A stretch of DNA of 64,000 bases from Cryobacterium breve (lineage in GTDB: Bacteria > Actinomycetota > Actinomycetes > Actinomycetales > Microbacteriaceae), in NCBI RefSeq assembly GCF_004402375.1, contig NZ_SOGJ01000019.1, positions 1 to 64,000 on the forward strand, written 5' to 3'. The notes beneath the pieces are model-generated. The model was given only the letters and a program-made list of their open reading frames with translations, made no database searches and was not told the DNA's origin. Of this stretch, positions 36,233 to 44,069 are shown piece after piece. Within the stretch, counting starts at the first letter, position 1; every line of letters starts with the position of its first letter. The position numbers and the translations under genes are program-made.

Positions 36233-36559
36233 TCAGTTGTCTATCGCGGTGAGCTCCTCGAGCGCCTGGCGTGCCCGCATCACCCGCGCTTCCTCAGGTT
36301 CGTCCCACCAGTAGGGCCCTCGCTCCCCGAGACCGTGTTTGGCAATGCCCACGCGCCGGCGCGCCAGCGCCACGGCTTCGTCGTCTCCGGCCGCCTTAGC
36401 CGAGCGAACGCTCGATCTTCCCCGACCCAGCTGCGATTGCAGCAGCGTGACGACATCGGCGGGCAGGCACGGATCCGTGCGGCGCCACCGGCGACCGTTG
36501 ATGACGAGCCACCGTTCATCCTCTGAACGTGCCGGCTTATCGTGGGGCGCAGGTGTCAT
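36233..36559 (-). CDS. Small conserved actinobacterial protein, often misannotated 'Tol transporter'
   Basis: 108 residues. The core is 'ERWLVINGRRWRRTDPCLPADVVTLLQSQLGRGRSSVR' and 'KHGLGERGPYWWDEP'. This family is common in Microbacteriaceae; its automatic label as a biopolymer transporter is not supported by anything in the sequence. I chose ATG 36559; an upstream start at 36646 adds only basic low-complexity sequence. The function is unknown. Confidence 0.75.
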   Translation of the reverse strand: MTPAPHDKPARSEDERWLVINGRRWRRTDPCLPADVVTLLQSQLGRGRSSVRSAKAAGDDEAVALARRRVGIAKHGLGERGPYWWDEPEEARVMRARQALEELTAIDN

Positions 36560-36617
36560 AACATTCCTGTGTATCCGAAAGCGCCGAGAAAACCCTGACC
36601 CTCGGCGCGGACACTTC

Positions 36618-36812
36618 CTAGGCAGCGCGCGTGACGGATGCGTCATCGGTCACGTCGAGTTGTACGAAGCGTGCGCCGAGGGCCACGGCAGCGACCCGGC
36701 CCTTCTCAGGGTCGCGCGCCGTGAGGTAGACGGTGTGTCCGAGCGCCACGAGGCGGCGGGCGGCCTCGAAGCCGAGACCTGTGTTGGAGCCGGTGATCAG
36801 TGTGATTGTCAT
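36618..36812 (-). pseudogene. Truncated SDR oxidoreductase
   Basis: Only the first 64 residues of an SDR are left: Rossmann motif 'TLITGSNTGLGFEAARRL', 'TVYLTARDPEKG', and the acidic 'VQLDVTDDASV' after the third strand. A TAG follows, where an intact SDR would continue for ~170 more residues with the Ser/Tyr/Lys triad. It is divergent from a regulator, the usual layout for this SDR-MmyB pair, so the regulator has probably lost its target. Confidence 0.8.
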
Positions 36813-36912
36813 ATATCGATGGTGCGAGCCGTCCGGCCAGAGTGCGAGGCACAGGTTGTCCATGGGACTGGCCGTACCACCCTGAGTTGACGTGAGCGGG
36901 GAGACTGGAGTG

Positions 36913-37764
36913 ATGACCTCAGAACTTGGATCCGTGCTGCGGGGATGGCGCAATCGGGTCTCCCCGGCGGCGGTAGGAATGCCGGGCGGTGCCGGGCGTC
37001 GAACTTCGGGGCTGCGCCGCGAAGAGCTCGCGACCCTCGCCGGGCTCTCGGTCGACTACATCGTGCGCCTCGAACAGGGACGTGCGCGTGCGCCCTCCGC
37101 GCCGGTGCTGGGCTCCCTGGCGCGAGCGCTTCGCCTCACGCACGACGAGCGCGACCACCTTTACCGCGTCGCCGGCGCCGTGGTGCCAACGGACAGGGAT
37201 CTCCCGCGCCACATCACGCCCAGTCTCCAACGCAACGTTGATCGACTTTCCGACACCCCTGCAAGCGTCTACTCGGCCGCCTGGGACATCGTGGCGTGGA
37301 ACCCGCTGTGGGCGGCGCTTCTAGGGGACCCATCGACGCTCGCGCCGCGGAACCGGAACCTCGTCCGGCTCCTCTTCGCCGAGGGTGAGGCACCCATTGT
37401 GCGCGACGCCGCATCCCGCCTCGTCTTCGCGCGCGACATCGCCGCCGACCTCCGGATCGCGTTCGGCCGGTATCTGGACGACTCGCGCCTCGCCCGACTT
37501 GTTGACGACCTCCGTTCGTCAAACTCTGAGTTTGCCGCACTGAGGACCGAAACAGCCGTCAGTCGGCACGTTGCCGAGCGCAAGACGATTGCGTCGGCCC
37601 TCGTCGGCACGATCACCCTTGACTGCGACGTGCTCACCGTGCCCGGTAGCGACCTGCGCCTGGTCATCTACACCGCAGAGCCGGGCTCAGCGGATGCCGG
37701 CAAGCTCGACGTGCTCCGCGTCGCCGGACTGCAGACGTTCGCCACGGCAGCGCAGGCTTGCTAG
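36913..37764 (+). CDS. XRE-family regulator with MmyB-like ligand-binding domain
   Basis: 283 residues. The N-terminal helix-turn-helix lies in 'TSGLRREELATLAGLSVDYIVRLEQGRARAPSAPVL' (about 32-67), followed by the MmyB-like domain ('SVYSAAWDIVAWNPLWAALLGDPS', 'LTVPGSDLRLVIYTAEPGSADAGKLDVLRV'). Members bind DNA as dimers and often repress a divergent oxidoreductase. Here that neighbour is truncated. ATG 36913 is used; a GTG 21 bp upstream is possible. Confidence 0.92.
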   Translation: MTSELGSVLRGWRNRVSPAAVGMPGGAGRRTSGLRREELATLAGLSVDYIVRLEQGRARAPSAPVLGSLARALRLTHDERDHLYRVAGAVVPTDRDLPRHITPSLQRNVDRLSDTPASVYSAAWDIVAWNPLWAALLGDPSTLAPRNRNLVRLLFAEGEAPIVRDAASRLVFARDIAADLRIAFGRYLDDSRLARLVDDLRSSNSEFAALRTETAVSRHVAERKTIASALVGTITLDCDVLTVPGSDLRLVIYTAEPGSADAGKLDVLRVAGLQTFATAAQAC

Positions 37765-37824
37765 TCATCGGCCACCGCTATCGGCCCTGATGACGTGTTC
37801 GCCGGAAACGGGTCCGTGCGTAAT

Positions 37825-38493
37825 TCATGAGGCGGTGAAGGTCTCCCCGTTCCTCGGAAGCCAGTTGCCACCATCGACCTGAAGGCGCTCAAAGACGATC
37901 GGCCTGCCGCGGGCCGTCGGCCAAATAGTTGAGTCAGTGACTTGCACGTGTACGTGAGGCTGCGTGCTGTTGCCCGAATTGCCGCATGATCCAATAGGCT
38001 CGCCGACCTTGACCACTGATCCAATCTCCACTCTCAGCGATCCGCGCTGGAGATGGGCGATGAGCACGAAAGGCCCGGTCGGCTCCAGCGCGATGACCAC
38101 GTGATTCCCCGCAATCGAGCGCACGCCCTCTCGGATGCGGCGAGCTTGGGACAGCGCGTACGGAATCAGCGCCACTTGCGAGCGGCGAGCCTCGTGATCG
38201 CGCTCGCCGTCGATCGTGGCAACGACAATGCCCGATGCCGGCGCCAGGATCGGTGCGCCGAACCCGACAAAGACCTCCGGGGACTCTGTTGCCAGCACCG
38301 ACCGCCAACCGCGTTTCGCCGAATGACCGAGTTCATCTACGGCGAGGAAGTCGATCGCAAATGTCGTGCCGTACAGATGAGTTCCATGGCTGGGAATACG
38401 GTTAGCCGGGCTGTTCCCTGCTCTCCACCGGCCCTGAAATGGCAAGCGCAGCACAAGTGAAGCGGTGTTCAACGGACACGACCCTCCGACCAC
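37825..38493 (-). CDS. M23 family metallopeptidase
   Basis: 222 residues. LytM-type zinc ligands are visible in 'SHGTHLYGTTFAIDFLAVDE' and 'HVHVQV', with 'PILAPASGIVV' and 'GNHVVIAL' and 'LIAHLQRGSLRVEIGSVVKVGEPIGSCGNSGN' completing the M23 core. There is no clear signal peptide, so the protein may be cytoplasmic or exported another way; some M23 proteins of this short type carry no export signal. It may cleave peptidoglycan cross-links. Confidence 0.85.
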   Translation of the reverse strand: MVGGSCPLNTASLVLRLPFQGRWRAGNSPANRIPSHGTHLYGTTFAIDFLAVDELGHSAKRGWRSVLATESPEVFVGFGAPILAPASGIVVATIDGERDHEARRSQVALIPYALSQARRIREGVRSIAGNHVVIALEPTGPFVLIAHLQRGSLRVEIGSVVKVGEPIGSCGNSGNSTQPHVHVQVTDSTIWPTARGRPIVFERLQVDGGNWLPRNGETFTAS

Positions 38494-38694
38494 GCCTAGA
38501 GTCGTCCGGACCGCCCGAGCGACACGCCCATTGTAACGAGAGGCATGAGTCCACCGAGCCCGACCAGACGGCCCCGCTCGCCCGATGCTTACCGAGCGTG
38601 GATTTGCTCGTTTGGCTCGATCTCCCCTTTGTGGGAGGCGATTGCGGCTGCTTAGACGACGGCAACGACCGAAGCGGCACGGTGGCTTCCAGCC

Positions 38695-39774
38695 TCAGCG
38701 CGGGCCGGCAGTCACCATTTCAGCCTCGTAGCGATGGGGAGGCAGACCGATGAGGAGTGCGACGACCAGTGCGGTTTGGCCGACTACGCCTATGGCTGGC
38801 CCGCTGATGGCTGCGTCGCCACCACCGGTCATAAAGGTGTCCGCGAGGGACATGCCCATGTTGAACCCTGCGAACCAATGGAAAGATGCGGTCGCTCCGA
38901 CCGTGAGCAGACCCACCACGATGATTCGGCGATAGGTGAAAAACCACGCGATTCCTCGACTGCCGCAGAGGATTGGCAGCGTCAGGGCCACGGCTCCCCA
39001 GAAGATGGCCCATGCCATCAAGAAGGTGCTCATCGGCGACTCACCGGCGGCGGACATCGCCGAGTAGATTTCGTCCAGGTTGAGGCCTGGCACCTTTGCG
39101 AGAGGGTTCCACACGGAGATGTGCAGCACGCCGGCGGCCACAATCAGTAGGGCGAGCGCTGTGAAGGGAAGAGCCACCAGGACTCGGCTCCACCTTGACA
39201 GGGGCCTCGAGCTGGCCGGCTTTCTCGTGCGGCTGACGGCAACAATGATGGCGCCCAGGGACGCCGGGACCGCGAGGATGCCGAGGAAGGGCATCACCAT
39301 CACCACGGCCATGAGTGCGCAGACCGCGGCGACACCGGCAGCAAGCACGAGACCTGTGCGTCTGCTGCCAGAGTGGAAAGCGATGACCAGTGTTCCCACG
39401 CACGCGAAGAGTCCGAGCGTTGCGAGGAAAATGGAGACGACCTGTATCCCCCGTCCCAGCGGAGCAAGTCCGATCATTTCGTACCTGCCCCAGATAAACA
39501 ACCCGAAGCGCAAGACTGCAGCGCTTCCAAGCAACGCGGCAGCCCAGCGCATCCGGTTGACCACCAAATTCGTTCTCGTGATTCCGGTCACGCTTGGGTT
39601 CGTGCGGTCGATCGTGATCGCGGTCACTAGCGCACCACCGACGATTGACCAATGCGATAGCTCCAGATCGCGGGCACCGCCCACGTCGCCCAGCCACTCC
39701 TCGCGATAACGCTGTCGGGCGAGCCCGGGAAGCGTCCAGGCCACCGCGGCTACCAACGTGTCTGCGAGGCTCAT
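38695..39774 (-). CDS. Multi-pass membrane protein in a PadR operon
   Basis: 359 residues. A soluble N-terminus ('LARQRYREEWLGDVGG', about 18-33) resembles the permease-prefix region that often accompanies PadR regulators. About nine hydrophobic segments follow. It overlaps the padR stop by 4 bp and is probably repressed by PadR. No ABC or drug-pump signature is visible; the function is unknown. Confidence 0.82.
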   Translation of the reverse strand: MSLADTLVAAVAWTLPGLARQRYREEWLGDVGGARDLELSHWSIVGGALVTAITIDRTNPSVTGITRTNLVVNRMRWAAALLGSAAVLRFGLFIWGRYEMIGLAPLGRGIQVVSIFLATLGLFACVGTLVIAFHSGSRRTGLVLAAGVAAVCALMAVVMVMPFLGILAVPASLGAIIVAVSRTRKPASSRPLSRWSRVLVALPFTALALLIVAAGVLHISVWNPLAKVPGLNLDEIYSAMSAAGESPMSTFLMAWAIFWGAVALTLPILCGSRGIAWFFTYRRIIVVGLLTVGATASFHWFAGFNMGMSLADTFMTGGGDAAISGPAIGVVGQTALVVALLIGLPPHRYEAEMVTAGPR

Positions 39775-40088
39775 GCTCGTGCCGCCGCTGCATGTGCGGA
39801 CAACCGAGCCTGTCTATCCCGAACTCCGGCTACGACAGTAAGGGCAGACGCTCTTGCCTCGTCCGAGAGCAGATAGAGCCGACGACGCGGTCCAGCGCGA
39901 TCATTGTCCTCATCCCACTGCGACGTAGTCCATCCCAATCGTTCCAGCCTCTCCAAGATGGGGTACACACTCCCCGCGGGCCGTCTTGTCACCTTCACGA
40001 TTTTCAATCCCCAAACCGGTTCGCCGGCGTCCAAGAGCACCTCGAGTACGTCTGCTGTGGCGGGGGTCATCCGACCGAGGAGCTCCAT
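39771..40088 (-). CDS. PadR family transcriptional regulator
   Basis: 105 residues. A winged helix-turn-helix ('ATADVLEVLLDAGEPVWGLKIVKVTRRPAGSVYPILERLERLGWTTSQW', 'RRRLYLLSDEARA') is nearly the whole protein. PadR repressors respond to phenolic acids, drugs or unknown ligands. It leads a two-gene operon with the membrane protein and sits just after a palindromic operator candidate, so autoregulation is likely. Confidence 0.92.
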   Translation of the reverse strand: MELLGRMTPATADVLEVLLDAGEPVWGLKIVKVTRRPAGSVYPILERLERLGWTTSQWDEDNDRAGPRRRLYLLSDEARASALTVVAGVRDRQARLSAHAAAARA

Positions 40089-40094
40089 GACGCT

Positions 40095-40112
40095 AATCTA
40101 GCTATATAGATT
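40095..40112 (-). promoter_or_regulatory. Palindromic operator candidate for PadR
   Basis: AATCTA-N6-TAGATT is a perfect 6-bp inverted repeat beginning 7 bp before the padR start codon. It overlaps the -10-like TAGATT on the minus strand, and TTGACT lies 18 bp upstream of that. A repressor here would block the promoter. Confidence 0.55.
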
Positions 40113-40303
40113 TGGGTGAGTCAAGGTCATGCTCCCTAAGCGCTCCATCAGGGCAAACCGGCAACGTCCTGTCACCCTGCCCGCAAGACGGACGACCAGC
40201 GGACGCGACTCGACGAATGCGCGATTGTGCGACCTGCCCGGGAGAGCCTCGCGGACAATTCTCGAAAGCTGTGCGGACGTATACGGGCGGACAGAACCGT
40301 TTG

Positions 40304-40744
40304 TCACAACACGTTGATGGCGCTGGCCCGCCATCGTTGGTCCATGCCCTCGAGGCGGAGCGCGACAGCACGCACACGAACCTTGCTGTGCACCATCACC
40401 ACGGCCTCGATTACACCGTCCCGAGGTTCAGTCATCGTGACCCGGCCGATCGTGATGGCCGGCCGTTGGGCACGCTGGCCCTTGACTGCGCGGGCCCGTG
40501 CCGACAGCACGACCCGCTTGAGCAGGTGTCGGTAGACGTCGTCGCTGACCCACCGGGCCAGCTGGTCGAGCTCGCGTGCACCGGCGAGGACCTCGATCAC
40601 GCAGCGGGTGAGGTTGATCAGGAGCGGCTCCGGATCTGGCAGTTGCTCGCGTGTGCTGGGCTGTTGGCCGAAGAAGTCGTCTTCGACGAACTTGTCGCCC
40701 CGCGTTCGGGAACCGCGTGCCGGGTTTTCGGCTGGATCGCTCAT
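40304..40744 (-). CDS. Rv3235-like conserved protein
   Basis: 146 residues. An unstructured, charged N-terminus (about 1-50) leads to a conserved C-terminal part ('LINLTRCVIEVLAGARELDQLARWVSDDVYRHLLKRVVL', 'VRAVALRLEGMDQRWRASAINVL'). The closing 'R.VALRLEG...RW' pattern matches the Rv3235 family of actinobacteria, of unknown function. I chose ATG 40744 over 40771. It marks the return of the conserved gene order after the accessory region. Confidence 0.75.
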   Translation of the reverse strand: MSDPAENPARGSRTRGDKFVEDDFFGQQPSTREQLPDPEPLLINLTRCVIEVLAGARELDQLARWVSDDVYRHLLKRVVLSARARAVKGQRAQRPAITIGRVTMTEPRDGVIEAVVMVHSKVRVRAVALRLEGMDQRWRASAINVL

Positions 40745-40971
40745 GACTCCTCCGAGGTGCGTGAATCCCATTGCTCCGCCGATATATCTACCGGTGCCGT
40801 GGGTCGGTCAAGGGTTCGGCTGGTTCAATTTCGGTGTGGTCCACGGGTTCCGGCAGTTCGCGGTTGCCAGGGACCCGACGTGCGGTGGTACTGCGGCACC
40901 CCCGAGTGGGGGGTTGTCTGTGAACGACACTCAATCAGCCGGGAACGACGATGTCGAGTGCTTTTAAGGCC

Positions 40972-40980
40972 TGTGGATAA
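40972..40980 (-). promoter_or_regulatory. Perfect DnaA box
   Basis: TTATCCACA on the minus strand (CTGTGGATAAC on the plus strand), 40 bp before the gene at 41020. A second perfect copy in the same context lies at 42054-42062. Confidence 0.55.
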
Positions 40981-41019
40981 CGCGGGCGGAGTATGGACGG
41001 GGAAGACTAACTTCAGGGT

Positions 41020-41652
41020 GTGCGCTGGGACAATCTGTTCGATGACCTCGAGGGGCAGCTCGAACACGAGCTGAACGCCGAGGAGACCGAGCTGCGCGCC
41101 GAGGAGGAACGGCTGCGGCTGGGGCGGCTGTCGCTGCGCAACCGGTTGACCAGTCTCGTGCGAGCCTCAGGCTCCGGATCGAGACACGGCACCAGTACGG
41201 GCATGCGCAGCGTCACCGGCGTTCTCCGGATCGTGATCGGGATGGGGGCGACTATTACGGTTCGGCCGACCACGTTCGGGAGGGACTGGCTGGCGGGGGA
41301 CCTCCTGGATTCAGGTGCGGCCGGGTCCCAGTGCGTCCTCCCGCTTGCGGCCGTGGCGGGGGTCGTGCTGCGCCGGGAGGAGATCCCGGGATCGCTGGGC
41401 ACCGAGCCGGAGTCGGCGGCCAGGGTCGTGGATCGCATCGGCCTGGTCTTCGTCCTGAGAGATCTGTGCCGGCGGCGCGCGAACGTGGAGGTGCACACCC
41501 GGACCGGCGTGCTGCTCGGCACCATCGACCGGGTGGGTAGGGACCACGTCGATCTAGCCCTGCACGCGGCCGGCACACTGCGCCGCGAGGCGGAGGTTCA
41601 CGACTATCGCATCGTGCCCGTGGCGGAGATCCAGCTCGTGCGATTGCCCTGA
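41020..41652 (+). CDS. Hypothetical actinobacterial protein
   Basis: 210 residues. An acidic, coiled-coil-like N-terminus ('FDDLEGQLEHELNAEETELRAEEERLRLGRL', about 7-37) precedes a soluble domain with 'GSQCVLPLAAVAGVVLRREEI' and 'LRDLCRRRANVEVHTRTGVLLGTIDRVGRDHVDLAL'. I recognise this as a recurrent protein in this neighbourhood of Microbacteriaceae but know no function. The start is a GTG. Confidence 0.72.
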   Translation: MRWDNLFDDLEGQLEHELNAEETELRAEEERLRLGRLSLRNRLTSLVRASGSGSRHGTSTGMRSVTGVLRIVIGMGATITVRPTTFGRDWLAGDLLDSGAAGSQCVLPLAAVAGVVLRREEIPGSLGTEPESAARVVDRIGLVFVLRDLCRRRANVEVHTRTGVLLGTIDRVGRDHVDLALHAAGTLRREAEVHDYRIVPVAEIQLVRLP

Positions 41653-41677
41653 TCGCTGCAGAGCAGTCGGCTTCGCG

Positions 41678-42004
41678 TCACTCGTCTGGACGGATGATGG
41701 TGCCGCCGGACAACTCGGGGATGTTCGCGAAGTCGGACTGCTCCCACAGCGACAGGCGCCGGGCCTCTTCGTACTTCGCTTCGATGAAGGACTCGAGCAC
41801 GATGCGTTCGACCCGCCAGACGCCGGCGGCGGCGGTCGAACCGGCCGCGGGGGCACTCGCGCCGTGGGTGCCGATCCGGATGGCTGGCAGCTCGCCCGTG
41901 CGCACCAGCTCCATCACCTCCGCCGTCGTCAGTGCAAGAATCTCGGCGGTGTCGGCGAGGGTGAGGAACCGACCCACGCCGGAGAGTGCCTCGGAATCGT
42001 TCAT
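41678..42004 (-). CDS. Helix-turn-helix protein, MerR/BldC excisionase type
   Basis: 108 residues. The DNA-binding part is 'FLTLADTAEILALTTAEVMELVRTGELPAIRIGTHG' (about 14-49), as in BldC and excisionase-like proteins. 'GVWRVERIVLESFIEAKYEEARRLSLWEQSDFANIPEL' closes it. BldC regulates development in Streptomyces. It is convergent with 41020 and divergent from the SAF gene, next to a DnaA-box-like site. Confidence 0.85.
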   Translation of the reverse strand: MNDSEALSGVGRFLTLADTAEILALTTAEVMELVRTGELPAIRIGTHGASAPAAGSTAAAGVWRVERIVLESFIEAKYEEARRLSLWEQSDFANIPELSGGTIIRPDE

Positions 42005-42053
42005 GGATCGATTATCCGTCTCCCAGCGTCCCGGCGTCCGGTCGAGGCGTGGC

Positions 42054-42062
42054 TGTGGATAA
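42054..42062 (-). promoter_or_regulatory. Second perfect DnaA box
   Basis: TTATCCACA on the minus strand, inside the same CTGTGGATAAC 11-mer seen at 40971. It lies 50 bp upstream of the BldC-like start and about 90 bp before the SAF gene. Confidence 0.55.
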
Positions 42063-42151
42063 CTTTCCCGCGTGGAGGCGCGGACGGCAACGATGGAGTC
42101 CGGAGACGAGGCAGCACGGCTTTTGGGAGAGCACCGGGGAGGTAGCGGATT

Positions 42152-42784
42152 GTGAAGACGCCCGCGCAGAGTTCGCGCCGCAGATTTTGGTTCGACCCTC
42201 GATTCGCGATCGGTCTGGGCCTGGTCGTCGCCGCCGTCGGAGGCGTCTACCTGATCGTCTCCGGCAGCGACCAGACCACGGCTGTGTTTGCCGCCCGCTC
42301 GGCGCTCGCCGTGGGGGACAGGGTCGAGGTCGGCGACCTCGTGGCCACCCAGGTGCGGCTCGGCGGCACGGGCGATCTGTATGTGACCCCCGACCGGTTG
42401 CCCGACGACGGGCTCGTCGTCACACGCACAATCGCCGCCGGCGAGCTGGTGCCGGCTTCCGCGGTCGGCCGCTCCTCGGGCACGAAGACAACGAGCGTGG
42501 TCGTGGAGCTGACCAGCGCCCTCCCCGCGAATATCGGGCCGGGCGTCACAGTCGACCTCTGGGCTGCCCGCAAAACCGACCAGAACACCTACGGACCCCC
42601 GACCGTTCTGGTCGGACAGGCCTCGGTCGTGCTCCTGCTCGAACCCACGGGGCTGTCGGTGGGAACCGGCGTCCGTGCGCTGGAACTCCTAGTGCCCAAA
42701 GACAACGTCGCCGAGGTGCTCGAGTCCATCGCGAATCGAGACGCCCTCGCCGTCGTGCCCGTCAACGAACCCCTGGAGCGGTAG
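42152..42784 (+). CDS. SAF domain protein, CpaB-like
   Basis: 210 residues. A single membrane anchor (about 18-38, 'FAIGLGLVVAAVGGVYLIV') precedes a SAF domain ('VFAARSALAVGDRVEVGDLVATQVRLGG', about 46-75) and a CpaB-like C-terminal part. CpaB proteins take part in Flp/Tad pilus assembly and secretion. It starts at GTG and is followed 2 bp later by the CpaE-like gene. No pilin, CpaF/TadA ATPase or TadB/C gene is in the window. Confidence 0.85.
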   Translation: MKTPAQSSRRRFWFDPRFAIGLGLVVAAVGGVYLIVSGSDQTTAVFAARSALAVGDRVEVGDLVATQVRLGGTGDLYVTPDRLPDDGLVVTRTIAAGELVPASAVGRSSGTKTTSVVVELTSALPANIGPGVTVDLWAARKTDQNTYGPPTVLVGQASVVLLLEPTGLSVGTGVRALELLVPKDNVAEVLESIANRDALAVVPVNEPLER

Positions 42785-42786
42785 CC

Positions 42787-44052
42787 GTGGCCACTCTCAC
42801 CCTGGCCCTCGACCGGAACACGGAAGACCGACTGTTGATCGACATCATCGAGCAGGGACATGTGATCGTGGCGCGCGCCGCGACCGCGGGCGAGGTTATC
42901 CTGGCCCTCCGTCAGAGCGCTCCGGAGTTCGTCATCGTTGGAGCCGGCCGCAGCACGCTCACGGCCGAGCTGATCACCGCGTGCGACGCGCACGGCGCCC
43001 GGGTGATCGCGCTCGCCGCCAACGACCAGGAGCGGCGAAATGCGGCGGGGCTCGGGCTGTTCGACGTGGTGGACGCCGCCGCGGATTGGGCCGAGACAGA
43101 GTCGTTGATCAGCTGCGCGGTCGCGATTCCGTTGCGGGTCGGCGACTCCGGGGAATCGTCCGGTGCCAGGCGTCAGGGGAGTGTCATCGCCGTCTGGGGG
43201 CCCGCGGGCGCTCCGGGCCGCACAACCCTGGCGATCAACATCGCGGCGGAGATCGCCGCCGTCGGGCATACGGTCGCCCTAGCGGACATCGACACCTACA
43301 GCGGATCCGTGGCACCGACCCTAGGGATGCTCGATGAGGCACCCGGGTTCGCCGCCGCGTGCCGTCTGGCGGGTTCGGACAGCCTGACCCGGCCGGAATT
43401 CGAGCGCATCGCACAGCGCTACAACTCCCCGCAGGGCGCATTCTGGGTGCTCACCGGCATCGGACGCCCGTCACGCTGGCCCGAGCTCTCCGCCGAGCGG
43501 GTGACGCGCACCATCGATGCGCTCCGCAACTGGGTCGACTACGTCGTACTCGACACCGGCTTCAACCTCGAGAGCGATGAGGAGATCTCCAGCGATCTGT
43601 TCGCCCCGCGCCGCAACGCGGCCACCCTCACTGCACTCGCCTGCGCCGACCATGTCGTCGCCTGCGGGCTAGCAGACCCGGTTGGCATGGCCCGGTTCCT
43701 TCGTGCCTGGGTGGACCTGGCTGACGTGGTCACGACCGACCGGGTCAGCGTCGTCATGAACCGGGTGCGGGCCAGCGCCGTCGGGCTCGACCCCAATGGG
43801 CAGGTGCTGTCAGCGCTGCGCCGGTTCGGCGGGATCGAGTCGCCGATCCTGGTGCCCCAGGACCAGCAGGCGACCGATGCGGCGGTTGTCGCCGGGCGCA
43901 CCCTGCGGGACACGGCGCCGAAGTCACCGGCGCGCATCAGCATCCGTCACTTCGTGCGCACTGAGCTGCTGCCGGCGCCGGCTCCGGCCACCGGGCGCCG
44001 CCGGAAGGAATCGAAATGGCGCCGGCGCGTCGTTGACCCGGTGGCCACCTGA
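42787..44052 (+). CDS. CpaE/MinD-like P-loop ATPase
   Basis: 421 residues. An N-terminal receiver-like region (about 1-110) precedes a deviant Walker A 'GPAGAPGRTTLAINIAAEIA' (about 138-157), 'ALADIDTYSGSVAPTLGM' and 'DYVVLDTGFNLES', which matches the MinD/CpaE group. It could place or power a membrane system. It begins at GTG 42787, 2 bp after the SAF gene. A longer open frame reaches back to 41986 but crosses the SAF gene in another frame. Confidence 0.88.
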   Translation: MATLTLALDRNTEDRLLIDIIEQGHVIVARAATAGEVILALRQSAPEFVIVGAGRSTLTAELITACDAHGARVIALAANDQERRNAAGLGLFDVVDAAADWAETESLISCAVAIPLRVGDSGESSGARRQGSVIAVWGPAGAPGRTTLAINIAAEIAAVGHTVALADIDTYSGSVAPTLGMLDEAPGFAAACRLAGSDSLTRPEFERIAQRYNSPQGAFWVLTGIGRPSRWPELSAERVTRTIDALRNWVDYVVLDTGFNLESDEEISSDLFAPRRNAATLTALACADHVVACGLADPVGMARFLRAWVDLADVVTTDRVSVVMNRVRASAVGLDPNGQVLSALRRFGGIESPILVPQDQQATDAAVVAGRTLRDTAPKSPARISIRHFVRTELLPAPAPATGRRRKESKWRRRVVDPVAT

Positions 44053-44069
44053 GACTCGGGTTTGCGCTG

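Noticed and set aside
41986..42786. Upstream extension of the CpaE-like gene to give a 688-residue protein
   Set aside because: The extension crosses the SAF-domain gene in another frame and is Arg/Gly-rich with no family signal. GTG 42787 fits the operon spacing.
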